NCBI GenBank assembly: GCA_949051815.1
Contig: CARQVR010000038.1
Coordinates: 1-30,950 of the forward strand
Direction: 5' to 3'
From: an uncultured Lachnospiraceae bacterium
GTDB lineage: Bacteria > Bacillota > Clostridia > Lachnospirales > Lachnospiraceae
Length of the DNA: 30,950 nucleotides
The translations under genes were made by a program, and so were the position numbers. Every line of letters begins with the position of its first letter. Within the stretch, counting starts at the first letter, position 1. Under the pieces are notes generated by a model, which saw only the letters and a list, made by a program, of their open reading frames with translations, was not told the origin of the DNA and did no database searches. Shown in pieces: positions 15,901-24,675 of this stretch.

Positions 15901-18900
15901 ACTCCTGTGGAAGAGCCTGACTTTAAGAATGGCGTTCTTTCCATTCAGACGAAGCCCAGCGCGGCAAAAGATACGGAAGTGCTGGTAAGCATCTACAATA
16001 AGAACGCAAAAACAGAAGACGGCAAGGCGGATAAGACTTCCTTAGCGGGTGGTAAGTTCGTTCTGAAACTGACAGATCCCCTTGTGAAGACTGCTGAGAT
16101 CAGCAAAGTAAACGCAGCGGCAGGCTCCGGCACCAACAGAGCTGTCAGACTGAATGTAAGCGTAGATTTCAAGAATAAGAAGAACCTTCCTGTTGGTCCT
16201 ATTCAGGGCGATCTCTACTACAAGGTAGAGCTTACTGCTCCGACAGGTGCACCTGCAGGCGTGACAGTTATTCCTGCAACAACGAAGTATGTACGGATTG
16301 ACGACTATGCAAATACGGCTAAGACCGTTGAAGTGGCGCTGGTAACCGCAGCTCCCGGTGATAAAACGGATGTCGATCCCGCTGTACTTGCGGACATCGC
16401 TGAGGTGATTTCCACAACGGCAAAGGTTACACTGGTACAGTCCCTGTCAACTAAAGATTTAGAGACAGAAGCAGTTGTTGACGCGGATTACGTGGCTGGC
16501 CCTGAGGCTGCCATGAGAGACAATGCGCTCAACACCAAGGCGCCGGTATATGAGACGAAGCTTACCGTAAAGAACGTTAACGGCGCGACTGTGTTTACAG
16601 GACAGAGCGATGTCAAGGTGGCGACGCCTGTGTTTGGCAAGAACACCGCTTATGACAGCATTGACGTAGAGTTCGTAGATACCAAGACCGGCGTGCGTTA
16701 CGGCAACGAGCTTGATGGAACTTTTGACACATACGTTGCTTCTGACAACAGCATTATGGTCAGTGTCGATGATAGTGTCAGAGTAAACGACAGTTATTAT
16801 AAGAATATGCTCAAGACGCTCGGCGTGAAAGTAACGGCGACGGCTCCTGACGACAGCTATGCGGCTTCCGCAGTTGTGAAGCTGAAATTTAAGCAGGGAA
16901 TCTATGATGTAGATGTAGATGAGAGCAAGGCGAAGCTGCCTGAGACCATCTACAAGGATTCCAAGAAAGCGGCTTCCGTAAAGATTACACCGCTCCTGAA
17001 CTATGGTGTGAAAGAGTATAAGCCTGCAAAGGCTGCTGTGACCTGGGAGATCGCCCGGGCATACGGCAATAACAGCTCCTATGCGGCGGCGGCTTTAACA
17101 GGTAAGAAGCCTCTGGTTTCCGTAAAGAACGGTACGGTTTCCGTGGCAAAGGATTATCAGGTACAGGCGGATGAAGCGGACAACAGATTTACCGTTACCA
17201 TCAGGGCGAACGATTTCGCTGGCAACGGCGATTCCGTTTGCACAACCAGAACCTTCGAGATCACCGATCAGAAGAATGAGATCGGCAAGCTGGTTGTTTT
17301 GGATAGAGAGGGTAATGTGAAAGATCCCGCTGCTCTCACCGCTGAGGATTTTGATTATTGGAATCACAGCGCTAATAACGGAACTGATGACAGGAGTAAG
17401 TATCTGTATGTAGCTGCACTGAAGAAGGGCGTAAAAGATGCCGGCAGCTATACCGATCCGGATGATTTCATCCCGGTAACCTTCAAGTCCGGCAACGCGA
17501 AGGCTCTGGCGGTAAATACGGCAAGCGGCCTGCTTACCTTCTCCAAGCCTGCAGACAAGATTAAGATGACAGCTACCACGGTTGACGGCGGCAAAGCTGC
17601 CAAGGCAGAACTTGTCATCAACGTGAAGCCTTACAAGCAGGTAGGCCTGCTCATTGAAGGCGTTGACAGCGAAAGCGGTCTTGACGAGACAGATATCCAC
17701 TATTCAGGCGGCAGCAATGAGTCCTACTATCTGTACCCGCATTACACGACAAGCGAAGGCTGGAGCGGTATTTCTGATTATAAGAATCTCAAGATTACCG
17801 TGAAGGGCGGTAAGTTCCTCGCCAATAAGTACTGGGCAAAGAACAGAGGAAACTATATGGGTTATGCGGTTGTCGTGACGGATAAGAGCGGCAAAGCTAC
17901 CATCACCATAACCGATACCGCCAACAAGGATAAAGCAAATAACCATAAGGATTACACAATCACCAACGACAGCCATACCACTGTGAAAGCGCCTTCCATC
18001 AAGCTCTTTGATCCGAAGAAGGTAACCGCAGACACAGAGGAAATCACATGGCAGGTGACGGACAAGAACAATGACAACTACGCAGGCAGATATGTGAAGC
18101 TGACGCCTGACTTTACGGTTACGGCTTCCAACCCGGCAGACGATCTTCTTTCCAGCAGGGGAAAAATCTTAAAGATCGATGAGAACGGCCGGTTTACACT
18201 GTCTCCCGACTCTTTGTACAGCGGCACATACAAGATGATCGCTACTGTCGGTTCCATGACAGGCGGTGAGTTCGTGGCAGCCGCGAAGGATGCGAAACTG
18301 AGCTTTAGCATTCCTGCAAAGAAACGTAAGACGACTCTGACCGTAAAGGGCAACTATACGCTGGATGCCAAGGGTGCGTCTTATGCAGTGATCGATGTAA
18401 AGTCCGATTATGAATTTTTGATTTCTGACGCGATGAACGTCATCAAGAAAGAACAGGGCAAGGACGACCACACCAACCGGTTTACGGAGTTCTTTGAGGT
18501 AAGCACTAAGGGGCCTGCAACTTCCTACAAAGACTGCTACACCATCGGTCTGAAGCCCGGCCTTTCCGCCGAGCAGATTGCATACATTACCTCGAAAGAA
18601 GGTAAGGACGACTGTACGGGTTATATCACCGTAACGAACTACGATGACAATTGGGATGCTCTGAATACCAAGGACGTGCAGGTGAAGATTTCCTTTAAGG
18701 AAAACAAGTACAGCATGACAGGAGCGACCATCTTCTCCAACGGCACAGCCACCACACCCGTGACGGCTACCGTGAAACTGATGAACGGCAAGCTGCACGA
18801 ATATGCGGCGCTGGTTGGCATTGATGTAAATGACGATAAGGCATTTGCAAAAACCGTTGGGCTTGTAACAGATAAGGACAGCCCGGATTACGGAGATATT

Positions 18901-21390
18901 CTCATCACAAGTAATGCAGCGGCAGTTGCACCGGGCAAATACGACGTGAAGCTGATCGTTGTACCGCAGAACTCCGGCTTTATAACGTGGGTAGAGGATG
19001 AGACTCTCGCAGGCGGACATTGGGTTTATGCGAATGATAAGACGGAGAACGGAAAAGTTCTGACAGAGGCCGAGCTGATTGCAAAGGCAGGTATTCCTGT
19101 TACGGCTAAGGTTGAAGTAAAGGCAGTAGATACCAAGAGCATCGCAAAGGCGAAGAGCCTGAACGTGACACTCAGCACACAGAGCTGCAATGCGTACAAG
19201 AATGAAGGCGGTACGGCCAATTACTTTGGCAACGGTTATGTACAGCCGACAACTCCGACCGCCAGCGGTTATTATCAGGCAGATGTGCCTTACAGCATCG
19301 CAATCAACGGCTCCGATATAGCAGGGGCAGCGGACAGCGTGAAGGTAAATCTGACCAAGAAGACCGGTGAGACGACAGTAGATCAGAATAAGATCACCGT
19401 TGCAGCAGGTGTGACGGAAGATCTGGTGAAGGCAGTTAAGGCAGTCAGCTACGATGACGACGGTAACGAAATACCTGTGATTCGTTTACAGGTGAGCAAG
19501 AAGGCTCTCGTTGCCCTGACAAACATGAAACCGGCTGACAAACCGATCACCGGCTACGGCAAAAAGCTGAAAGTACCTGTAGAGATTAAGTACACAAACG
19601 GAATCACCACCACAGATACCTTAAACTTCAATATCACCATGCCGAAGAAAGCGCCCGCGGATTTTGCAGAAGTGCAGAAGAACATTGCGGACAACAAGGC
19701 AGTGATCGAGAAGATCCAGACCAGACTTATCGGTTCGGCCGATGGAGAACTGAGCAGGCTTTTCACTGATGTTTATAGCAAAGTAAACAGTCTCGTTCCG
19801 GCCGACACGGATGTGAGTGTAGATGGTGAGCTGAATAAGAAGTATCTGAACGACGGTGAGGATGTAGCACAGGGTACGGAGACAGATACACCTGATTACA
19901 ACGGTATCATGAATGCAGGCAAGGCGAAGGTAACCCTTACGCTGACAGATCTCTCCAAAGCGTCTGAGAATACCGCAGATGTAAGCTGGACCTACACGCT
20001 TGGCATGAACGCGAACAGCAACGACATAAGCGGGGCAGTATCTGAAATTCAAGGCCTGAGCCTTACTTATGACAATGACACTACCGCAGCGACTCTTCTG
20101 GCAGAGATCAAAGCAGATGAGTCAGTGAAGCCTTATCTGGATGCGAGAAAGGGACACCTCTCCCTGAAAGTAAGCTCCTTCATTAAGAAGCCTGCAACAA
20201 CAAAGGCGGCGGGTAGTATCAGCGCGACGATTCAGGTAAAGGATCTGGTAAACCCGTGGAGCACCGGCGATGCTACTGTGAGAGGAACGATTACACAGCT
20301 CAGTAGTCTGACCGAGGCAAAGGATGCAGTCACAGCACTGTTTGATGAAGACGCCAAGGTTCTGGCATATGTAGACGCTTGCAGCGGACAGGATGAAATC
20401 ATGAAGCAGGCAATCCTGAAAGCGGCTGCGGATGCGGCAGGCAACAAGGATATAACCATCGCATTCAAGGCAGACACCGAAGCGAAGAAAGGCTGGGATT
20501 ACAAGCCTGCAAAGGCAGCAACCGAGGAGGCACCGGAACCGCCCGTCGAGAGCTCGAGAGACGCGGCTGAGGCTGGAAGTCTGGGCTTCACACTGGTTTT
20601 GACCAAACCGCAGGCTGACGGAAGCAGAAGCGCAGAGATCAGCGTAACGCCTGTAACGATTGACGCTGCAAAAGCAGAGAAGTACGTTTCTCTGGCAGAC
20701 GCTAAGAAAAATATCGCAGCGGAAGTTGCCGATGCGACAGAGTATACGAAGCTGAAAACGATTGTTGCAAGCGCAGCTACTGCGAATGACGCGGATGCAA
20801 TCAAGACAGCGATTGGAAACGCATTAGATACAGAAACCGCTAAATATCTGGGCTATGAGTGGGAGTGGGCCAAGAACGCAGAGAAGGAAGACGACTTCTC
20901 CTACACAGCGGCTACCCAGAGCGCGAAGGGTAAACTCTCCTTCCAGATTGTTCTGACGCTTACGGGTGCAGCGGACGCAGGACTGACTACAGGCGTGACA
21001 GAGACAATCTCTGTAGCAAATGCAGAAGTAGTGGACAAAAACGACGATTACCAGACAGCGGAGGAGTTAAAGGCTGCAATCGAGGGAATCGGAACGACTG
21101 CAAAGCCCATTGAGGCGGCAACTCTTCCTGCGGATATTACGAATGCCAAGACGGCTCTCGACGCAGAGATTGCTAAAGTCAACAAAGCGAAGTCTGCTAT
21201 AACTGTAACCACGGAAAACGTACAAGAGGCAGAGGGTGTTACTGCTACGACCTACACAACATCACCTGCTGAAAACGCTACCAAGGGTGAGTACAAGAAT
21301 GTAAAAATCACCATCGGAGCAGGCGATGAAGCCATCGTATTTACACATGATTTCAATTTCGCGGTAACAGCGTCTACTCCGGGTGCGTAA
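12988..21390 (+). CDS. Giant multidomain beta-repeat protein A (surface or secreted type)
   Basis: A 2,800-aa protein. Residues 1-85 are an acidic linker with EEPVED and EEPAEE repeats. Residues ~90-1030 are tandem ~80-100-aa beta modules, several with a 'YKI..V' core and a 'N.T..V' ending. Residues ~1030-2200 are a block homologous to protein B (for example TKYVR, TGQSDVKVATP, KNGTVSVAKDYQVQADEADN). Residues ~2200-2800 are about five helix-plus-strand modules of ~110-120 aa. No LPXTG, SLH, choline-binding or transmembrane C-terminus is seen; it ends VTASTPGA. The start is a GTG two codons after an in-frame TAA, with only a weak ribosome site and no signal peptide. This suggests a truncated or silent 5' end. 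Adhesin or matrix function is inferred from composition only. Confidence 0.8.
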   Translation: MADTGDEAEIPTDDEQINEEEENNEEPVEDNDTPVIDSNEEPVEDSVEEPAEEEVVDPTTDEEAPVETVEEPSDEENSVLNSEVDAVVDTDSVITVAYANDPESDTAANTAEVIFLGGCVSSENKLAQGRDLKFRVELAAGRSLVKVEVKTVDGDTEAAASVSESNGVYTVAKSAFIKGSGGTATALGGKIIVTTKAVNYKVSFNGDDSVVGSYKVYPVVAKSETDKTEVLGTEITGSAATDVAYGTPAKFALVLTDNSGVVENKIDSITLNGVDIQTAPAELNKIGDASEADKTECYTFTVDPSKAGDLGDATTADTAAVVNVKVVAKAKLTVAFDSENANSTVAASATNTAETFINYDGTKFGTDSTFVEDDKENLAKSLAFKVTPENNYKIVDVTAKAVVSDEDGTTVTVTKAAAAADGSVECTIALSGVGSFSEDTDLTISIETALDDTKDSVHTINFKKTAGGAPENATITHGAASADDAWESGSLTVTDDTYKINVAPVTGYKLATGGDDDKDGADGSLKGKPFVTIIENRKYESGTASGTYDDAKTYAHKEDASSVITLTLADTTTGDTNYAPDATDNRKFITTSVDVVIDTTVEKNDGEKFVSFTDPLGAGYDITSDGVIHNEEADDEENSWVVPETVDVLTFTVTSEKEPAVTVGSSECEGTAAENVYTYSVPAKTLSSSSQTPTEIVIDTNAVAEEKVVKVKVVADDVTVSAAVDDDELTEETLKSEDEDGYYTLSAAPGEGSDLTLHFEPKPGVTIEKVSCKMGETTKEETPDRKGNVSFTLTVTDNVTVDVTSKSDYRVKLTGADGELAVDGGVYVADYTDTDITIGLIKAGAPYTNDLYDVVVKDGAKTAATEATVSGATATIASIDKTEYGKDLTIEVYINKTTKYTATLKTNAVSDAVTVSRMVNGKDTKVAEDATVEIMPDAALVFTVTPAAGASLSDLAAEVLAKDGSELAGASTPVEEPDFKNGVLSIQTKPSAAKDTEVLVSIYNKNAKTEDGKADKTSLAGGKFVLKLTDPLVKTAEISKVNAAAGSGTNRAVRLNVSVDFKNKKNLPVGPIQGDLYYKVELTAPTGAPAGVTVIPATTKYVRIDDYANTAKTVEVALVTAAPGDKTDVDPAVLADIAEVISTTAKVTLVQSLSTKDLETEAVVDADYVAGPEAAMRDNALNTKAPVYETKLTVKNVNGATVFTGQSDVKVATPVFGKNTAYDSIDVEFVDTKTGVRYGNELDGTFDTYVASDNSIMVSVDDSVRVNDSYYKNMLKTLGVKVTATAPDDSYAASAVVKLKFKQGIYDVDVDESKAKLPETIYKDSKKAASVKITPLLNYGVKEYKPAKAAVTWEIARAYGNNSSYAAAALTGKKPLVSVKNGTVSVAKDYQVQADEADNRFTVTIRANDFAGNGDSVCTTRTFEITDQKNEIGKLVVLDREGNVKDPAALTAEDFDYWNHSANNGTDDRSKYLYVAALKKGVKDAGSYTDPDDFIPVTFKSGNAKALAVNTASGLLTFSKPADKIKMTATTVDGGKAAKAELVINVKPYKQVGLLIEGVDSESGLDETDIHYSGGSNESYYLYPHYTTSEGWSGISDYKNLKITVKGGKFLANKYWAKNRGNYMGYAVVVTDKSGKATITITDTANKDKANNHKDYTITNDSHTTVKAPSIKLFDPKKVTADTEEITWQVTDKNNDNYAGRYVKLTPDFTVTASNPADDLLSSRGKILKIDENGRFTLSPDSLYSGTYKMIATVGSMTGGEFVAAAKDAKLSFSIPAKKRKTTLTVKGNYTLDAKGASYAVIDVKSDYEFLISDAMNVIKKEQGKDDHTNRFTEFFEVSTKGPATSYKDCYTIGLKPGLSAEQIAYITSKEGKDDCTGYITVTNYDDNWDALNTKDVQVKISFKENKYSMTGATIFSNGTATTPVTATVKLMNGKLHEYAALVGIDVNDDKAFAKTVGLVTDKDSPDYGDILITSNAAAVAPGKYDVKLIVVPQNSGFITWVEDETLAGGHWVYANDKTENGKVLTEAELIAKAGIPVTAKVEVKAVDTKSIAKAKSLNVTLSTQSCNAYKNEGGTANYFGNGYVQPTTPTASGYYQADVPYSIAINGSDIAGAADSVKVNLTKKTGETTVDQNKITVAAGVTEDLVKAVKAVSYDDDGNEIPVIRLQVSKKALVALTNMKPADKPITGYGKKLKVPVEIKYTNGITTTDTLNFNITMPKKAPADFAEVQKNIADNKAVIEKIQTRLIGSADGELSRLFTDVYSKVNSLVPADTDVSVDGELNKKYLNDGEDVAQGTETDTPDYNGIMNAGKAKVTLTLTDLSKASENTADVSWTYTLGMNANSNDISGAVSEIQGLSLTYDNDTTAATLLAEIKADESVKPYLDARKGHLSLKVSSFIKKPATTKAAGSISATIQVKDLVNPWSTGDATVRGTITQLSSLTEAKDAVTALFDEDAKVLAYVDACSGQDEIMKQAILKAAADAAGNKDITIAFKADTEAKKGWDYKPAKAATEEAPEPPVESSRDAAEAGSLGFTLVLTKPQADGSRSAEISVTPVTIDAAKAEKYVSLADAKKNIAAEVADATEYTKLKTIVASAATANDADAIKTAIGNALDTETAKYLGYEWEWAKNAEKEDDFSYTAATQSAKGKLSFQIVLTLTGAADAGLTTGVTETISVANAEVVDKNDDYQTAEELKAAIEGIGTTAKPIEAATLPADITNAKTALDAEIAKVNKAKSAITVTTENVQEAEGVTATTYTTSPAENATKGEYKNVKITIGAGDEAIVFTHDFNFAVTASTPGA
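13056..13122 (+). repeat. 22-base direct repeat in the acidic linker
   Basis: The same 22 bases (beginning CAACGAGGAGCCCGTGG) occur at 13056-13077 and 13101-13122, offset by 45 bases (15 codons), so slippage or recombination keeps the frame. Each encodes NEEPVED. The second copy runs into the inverted repeat. Confidence 0.85.
13116..13170 (+). repeat. Left arm of 55-base perfect inverted repeat
   Basis: Bases 13116-13170 are identical to the reverse complement of 30896-30950. The stretch encodes EDSVEEPAEEEVVDPTTD in frame in both giant genes. Identity ends abruptly at 13171 on the inner side; the outer limit is unknown because the other arm reaches the window edge. A dyad, GTTGTGG-ACC-CCACAAC, occupies 13150-13166, 4 bases from the inner limit. 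Confidence 0.95.
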
Positions 21391-21443
21391 GTTTGTCAGT
21401 GAAGCAGTAAATGAATTAAATCAGAATTATGAGTAGCAGAAAA

Positions 21444-21475
21444 CCCCCGCAGGATGATTCCCTGTGGGGGTTTTT
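21444..21475. terminator. Strong bidirectional terminator after giant gene A
   Basis: CCCCCGCAGG-ATGATTC-CCTGTGGGGG, a 10-bp stem with one G-T pair, is followed by TTTTT on the plus strand and preceded by A-residues that give a U-tract on the minus strand. It serves giant gene A and, on the minus strand, the end of the three-gene cassette. Confidence 0.85.
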
Positions 21476-21516
21476 GCTGACTTTATTCTCTTTTGCCTGT
21501 ATGGCGGCTGTATTAG

Positions 21517-22197
21517 TTACTGCATGGAAGCAAATACCTGGGATATGGTTTTTTGTTCCAGCCTTGCAAAGGCCTGTGCCAAAACCACGGCCCTGTCTTC
21601 CTGTGTTTCACAATCTGACAATATTTTCAAGAGCAGCCCGCTTACCTCCGTCCGCTGTTCCAGAGAGGATTTTATAATAAAATTAACCTTTTTGATCAGC
21701 GTCTTATTCTTGCGGGTTATTTCCACGAAACGCTCATTGGTCATTTTAATCCCTTCTTCCAACTGGAAGTAGGGAATTCTCCCATCCTGCCAAATCATAT
21801 ATATTGCATATATGACGTCATCCTCTTCGGGAAGCAGCGGGTTATGATCTGCAATACTATGCCAGAGCAGCTCATAAAAATCGTCCTCCGAAACATTCCT
21901 GCTAAGAGCGCTGTTAAGAATACCCATTACGCAGGAGGCGCAGTGATTCTTTCGCTTCTGAATTTCTACGGCAGTATAACGCTGCGGTATTTCCTGCTCT
22001 TCGACAGACACGATATCGTCTGTGTTCTGGAGAAAATATTGAAAAGCGTGCACGGGATCCTTTTCGGAGCGTATTTCTTTATATACGGCGGCGGCGATAT
22101 CCAACCGCTCACCTTTTACCTTGCCGAGGACATCATTGAGCCATTCCTCAAAAGATTGGTCGACTGACCGTAATAAGAATTCTCCTCCATCAGACAT
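21517..22197 (-). CDS. Unrecognised 226-aa protein of the internal cassette
   Basis: No family recognised. The protein appears soluble and helical, with no signal or membrane segment. A CxxC lies near residues 86-89 (KNHCASCVMG), and the middle has acidic and aromatic stretches (EDDFYELLWHSIADHN, PEEDDVIYAIYMIWQDGRIPYF). The ATG at 22197 is kept even though it overlaps the preceding gene by 82 bases, because a strong GAGGAGG stands about 7 bases upstream. It is the last gene of the minus-strand cassette. Translation coupled to the winged-helix gene suggests that the two proteins act together. Confidence 0.7.
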   Translation of the reverse strand: MSDGGEFLLRSVDQSFEEWLNDVLGKVKGERLDIAAAVYKEIRSEKDPVHAFQYFLQNTDDIVSVEEQEIPQRYTAVEIQKRKNHCASCVMGILNSALSRNVSEDDFYELLWHSIADHNPLLPEEDDVIYAIYMIWQDGRIPYFQLEEGIKMTNERFVEITRKNKTLIKKVNFIIKSSLEQRTEVSGLLLKILSDCETQEDRAVVLAQAFARLEQKTISQVFASMQ

Positions 22198-22973
22198 TCC
22201 ACTTCCTCCTCTATACTCATTTCCGTTCTTTGCAGGTTGTCAAAATGCACATTTTTTGAACTTTTTTCTAAATTATATTGAAAAACGGGGTTTACCTTAA
22301 ATATATCAAAGCTTGGAAGTGTATTTGTATTGGCATTTTCCGTAACCATCTTCTTCCACATATTGCTAATCAGACAGGCGCTCTCTTTTTCCAGTTTAGC
22401 TCTTTGCATTTGTTCTCTATTTGCTTTGCGCTCTTGCTCTTCCAGCTTTCGAAGAAGTTCTTCTCCCTTTACCCCTAAAAAATAGTGTTTCTCCCGTCCA
22501 AGAACACGGCTGGCGAATAATTCCTGCATGTCTTCATCATCCATGATTTGCGAAAGCCGCCCCGGAGAAATATTTATCTTTCTGGCCAGATCCTTATGCC
22601 GAATACCGGGATTCTCCTTAATGATACGAAACGGCTTGGAATTACCATATTTTGAAAGGAGAAAATTAATGAATACAGTGTCCTGACGGCTCTGCTCCCT
22701 GTATTCGCATAATTTAACACAGCCATACAACTGACCGCAAAGAAATGCCTGCTCGGGAGACATATCTTTCCACTCCCGATATTGCCACAGCTCATTTAAC
22801 ATGCTTTTCATGACTTTGTAGGATTTGGTTTTTACAGCGTCAAAAAAAGAGCCATTGTCGGCTATGAACTTTTTCATAAAGCAGAATATGAGATCTTGTG
22901 TGAGTTCTTTTCCGGATGCCATACGGGTGGAAATATCATCTGTTATACGATCCAATTCGATGTATTTCTTCAT
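22116..22973 (-). CDS. Winged-helix protein of the internal cassette
   Basis: A 285-aa protein. An N-terminal helical region (1-95) is followed by a MarR-like winged-helix segment at about 98-175 (FINFLLSKYGNSKPFRIIKE, GIRHKDLARKINISPGRLSQ as the recognition helix-turn-helix, then a LGVKGEELLRKL wing/helix). A short charged coiled coil lies at 170-198, and the C-terminal tail has no recognised domain. It may regulate the cassette or act as a DNA-binding partner; no target can be named. It has its own near-consensus promoter at 23013-23040 and GGGAGGTGG before ATG 22973. Its last codons overlap the next gene. Confidence 0.75.
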   Translation of the reverse strand: MKKYIELDRITDDISTRMASGKELTQDLIFCFMKKFIADNGSFFDAVKTKSYKVMKSMLNELWQYREWKDMSPEQAFLCGQLYGCVKLCEYREQSRQDTVFINFLLSKYGNSKPFRIIKENPGIRHKDLARKINISPGRLSQIMDDEDMQELFASRVLGREKHYFLGVKGEELLRKLEEQERKANREQMQRAKLEKESACLISNMWKKMVTENANTNTLPSFDIFKVNPVFQYNLEKSSKNVHFDNLQRTEMSIEEEVECLMEENSYYGQSTNLLRNGSMMSSAR

Positions 22974-23012
22974 TGGTAAACCACCTCCCTAAACGGTTCC
23001 TAAACTATTTAC

Positions 23013-23040
23013 AGTATAGCATAAATGCCCTGTTTTTCAA
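23013..23040 (-). promoter_or_regulatory. Probable promoter of the winged-helix gene
   Basis: Minus strand: TTGAAA (23040-23035), 16-base spacer, TATACT (23018-23013), just after the end of the nitrilase-like gene. It would give the last two cassette genes independent expression. Confidence 0.65.
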
Positions 23041-23056
23041 GTAAAATGCGGCAAAT

Positions 23057-24586
23057 TTATGCTTTAAAATTGCGTATCGACCTGACCATTCTGCCTTTTA
23101 CTACATCTTGTGGATGGAAGCTGAGAGTCAGACAAAATATGCATCCCCTGCAGTGCCTGCACCTTTCGGCACTCAATTTATTAAGACGTATCATGCGGGT
23201 TTTTCCTACCACACGTGATGACGACTTATAGGGAGTGACTACAAGTCCTTTTTCAAAATCATCGTCTGATTGCGCGGCACAACAGTTGCATACAACAGAG
23301 CAGGTTCTTGTATTAGCCGCGGTCATACTTTCAAGCTGGCTTTGGAAGGCATGATGAAGAGACGGACTCCATGCCGGAACCATCAGAAAATCGGTTTGGA
23401 AAATGCGCGCAATTTTTTCGCTGTAATCCCAATTCGATATATCCCGACAAATAGCAGTCATCACACTGCCGATTTTCGGTATCTGCACAATAATTGACTC
23501 CCTGCCGGGATTGCGAAGACCCTCAATCCATCGCTCCCCGGAATTGTCCGCCTGCGTATCTTTCATCATTTTGTCAAAAGAAGCGTACTTATAATGCATT
23601 CCCAGCAATTTTCCGCTATAGCTGTAAACGGAAGCCACATTATTATCATCTTCCGTCCACCCACTGCCCGCTATGACCATAAGCAGATCTTTTATCTTAT
23701 CGGGATTTTCCTGCCGGGTATCCCTGAGATATTTACCAATTGCTTCCTGTACTTCGGGGCAGCACACATATTCCGGAAAGACGATAATATTCGCCTTATG
23801 TCTGACTGCTGCTTCCAATAATGTTAACGCCTTTTTGATGCAGCCTCTTTTATAACTGTCTGAATATTCTATGCGAAAAGCATTTCCCTGTATTTTAGGA
23901 AAGCGGCACGTTTGCTCGCTTCCCCATGGAATGGTGACAATCTTTAATAGCTGGTTGTCTGCCAGAGAATTTCTGGCAAAATCATCCTTATCAATAGACA
24001 GTGTAACCATTTTAGGCGGCTGCATTCCCTGTTTTAACTCAGATTTTCCCAAAATTTTCAGGCAGCTAAAGCTGTTACGAATTTCCACAGCCTGTATAGT
24101 CTCGCGAAAATGGTTTTGCTTCGCGGCCGGCGAAAGAATACTTTCCTTCTGGCACCGATAGATAAATGAGTTTCCCTGATATCCCTGATTTAAAGGCGCA
24201 TTCTGCGCATTTTCAAATTGGGATTCCGCATATAAATCAATTCCCATAAGCAGGAAATATGCGATAGTTGCAGTATTATAAATATCTTCCCCAAAAGGTT
24301 TCAATCTGTTTTTCACAGAAAGGGTCTTTACAAGAATCATATTTGCAACCCGATCATTCCAGTATCCTTCTGAAAGCAGAAGCTCTTTCATATCATTTGA
24401 AAATTTCAAGAGGTCGTTTTGATTCGGATTATTCTGTTTGGGATTGTCAGAAAATTCCACATATTCAGAAATGAAACGTATTTGATTGTCTATCTGCAAT
24501 TGCAAATAATCATAGCAGACTGCCGCCAGATCATAGACGGATTTCAGATCTTTCATTGCTTGCTTTATGGTTTCATAGATATCCAT
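23057..24586 (-). CDS. Nitrilase-fold (carbon-nitrogen hydrolase) protein with N-terminal extension and Cys cluster
   Basis: A 509-aa protein. Residues 1-215 are a helical extension with no recognised domain. From about 215 the nitrilase fold follows, with an intact catalytic triad: Glu272 (IIVFPEYV), Lys333 (HYKYASF) and Cys380 (MTAICRDIS). The family hydrolyses nitriles, amides or carbamoyl groups; the substrate here is unknown. After the usual core are C429, C433, C435 and C436, then C476, C479, C482 and C485 spaced CxxCxxCxxC, which suggests a bound Zn2+ or Fe-S cluster. ATG 24586 has AGGGGAT upstream and a consensus promoter. Nitrilase domains also occur fused to the defence-associated reverse transcriptase UG1/DRT1, but no RT is present here. 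Confidence 0.85.
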   Translation of the reverse strand: MDIYETIKQAMKDLKSVYDLAAVCYDYLQLQIDNQIRFISEYVEFSDNPKQNNPNQNDLLKFSNDMKELLLSEGYWNDRVANMILVKTLSVKNRLKPFGEDIYNTATIAYFLLMGIDLYAESQFENAQNAPLNQGYQGNSFIYRCQKESILSPAAKQNHFRETIQAVEIRNSFSCLKILGKSELKQGMQPPKMVTLSIDKDDFARNSLADNQLLKIVTIPWGSEQTCRFPKIQGNAFRIEYSDSYKRGCIKKALTLLEAAVRHKANIIVFPEYVCCPEVQEAIGKYLRDTRQENPDKIKDLLMVIAGSGWTEDDNNVASVYSYSGKLLGMHYKYASFDKMMKDTQADNSGERWIEGLRNPGRESIIVQIPKIGSVMTAICRDISNWDYSEKIARIFQTDFLMVPAWSPSLHHAFQSQLESMTAANTRTCSVVCNCCAAQSDDDFEKGLVVTPYKSSSRVVGKTRMIRLNKLSAERCRHCRGCIFCLTLSFHPQDVVKGRMVRSIRNFKA

Positions 24587-24675
24587 AGCTTTATCCCCTG
24601 TCAGTTATGAGTCTCTTATCTTAAGCAAAGTTTTTGATTGTTTATTAATTTGTTGAATATAGTGCACTTATTTAC

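Noticed and set aside
21300..21390. A wall-sorting signal at the C-terminus of A (and of B at 24836)
   Set aside because: Neither end has LPXTG, a hydrophobic helix with positive tail, SLH or choline-binding repeats.
23057..24586. Assigning the nitrilase-like gene to a DRT1/UG1 defence system
   Set aside because: That system needs a reverse transcriptase; no RT motif is present in the window.
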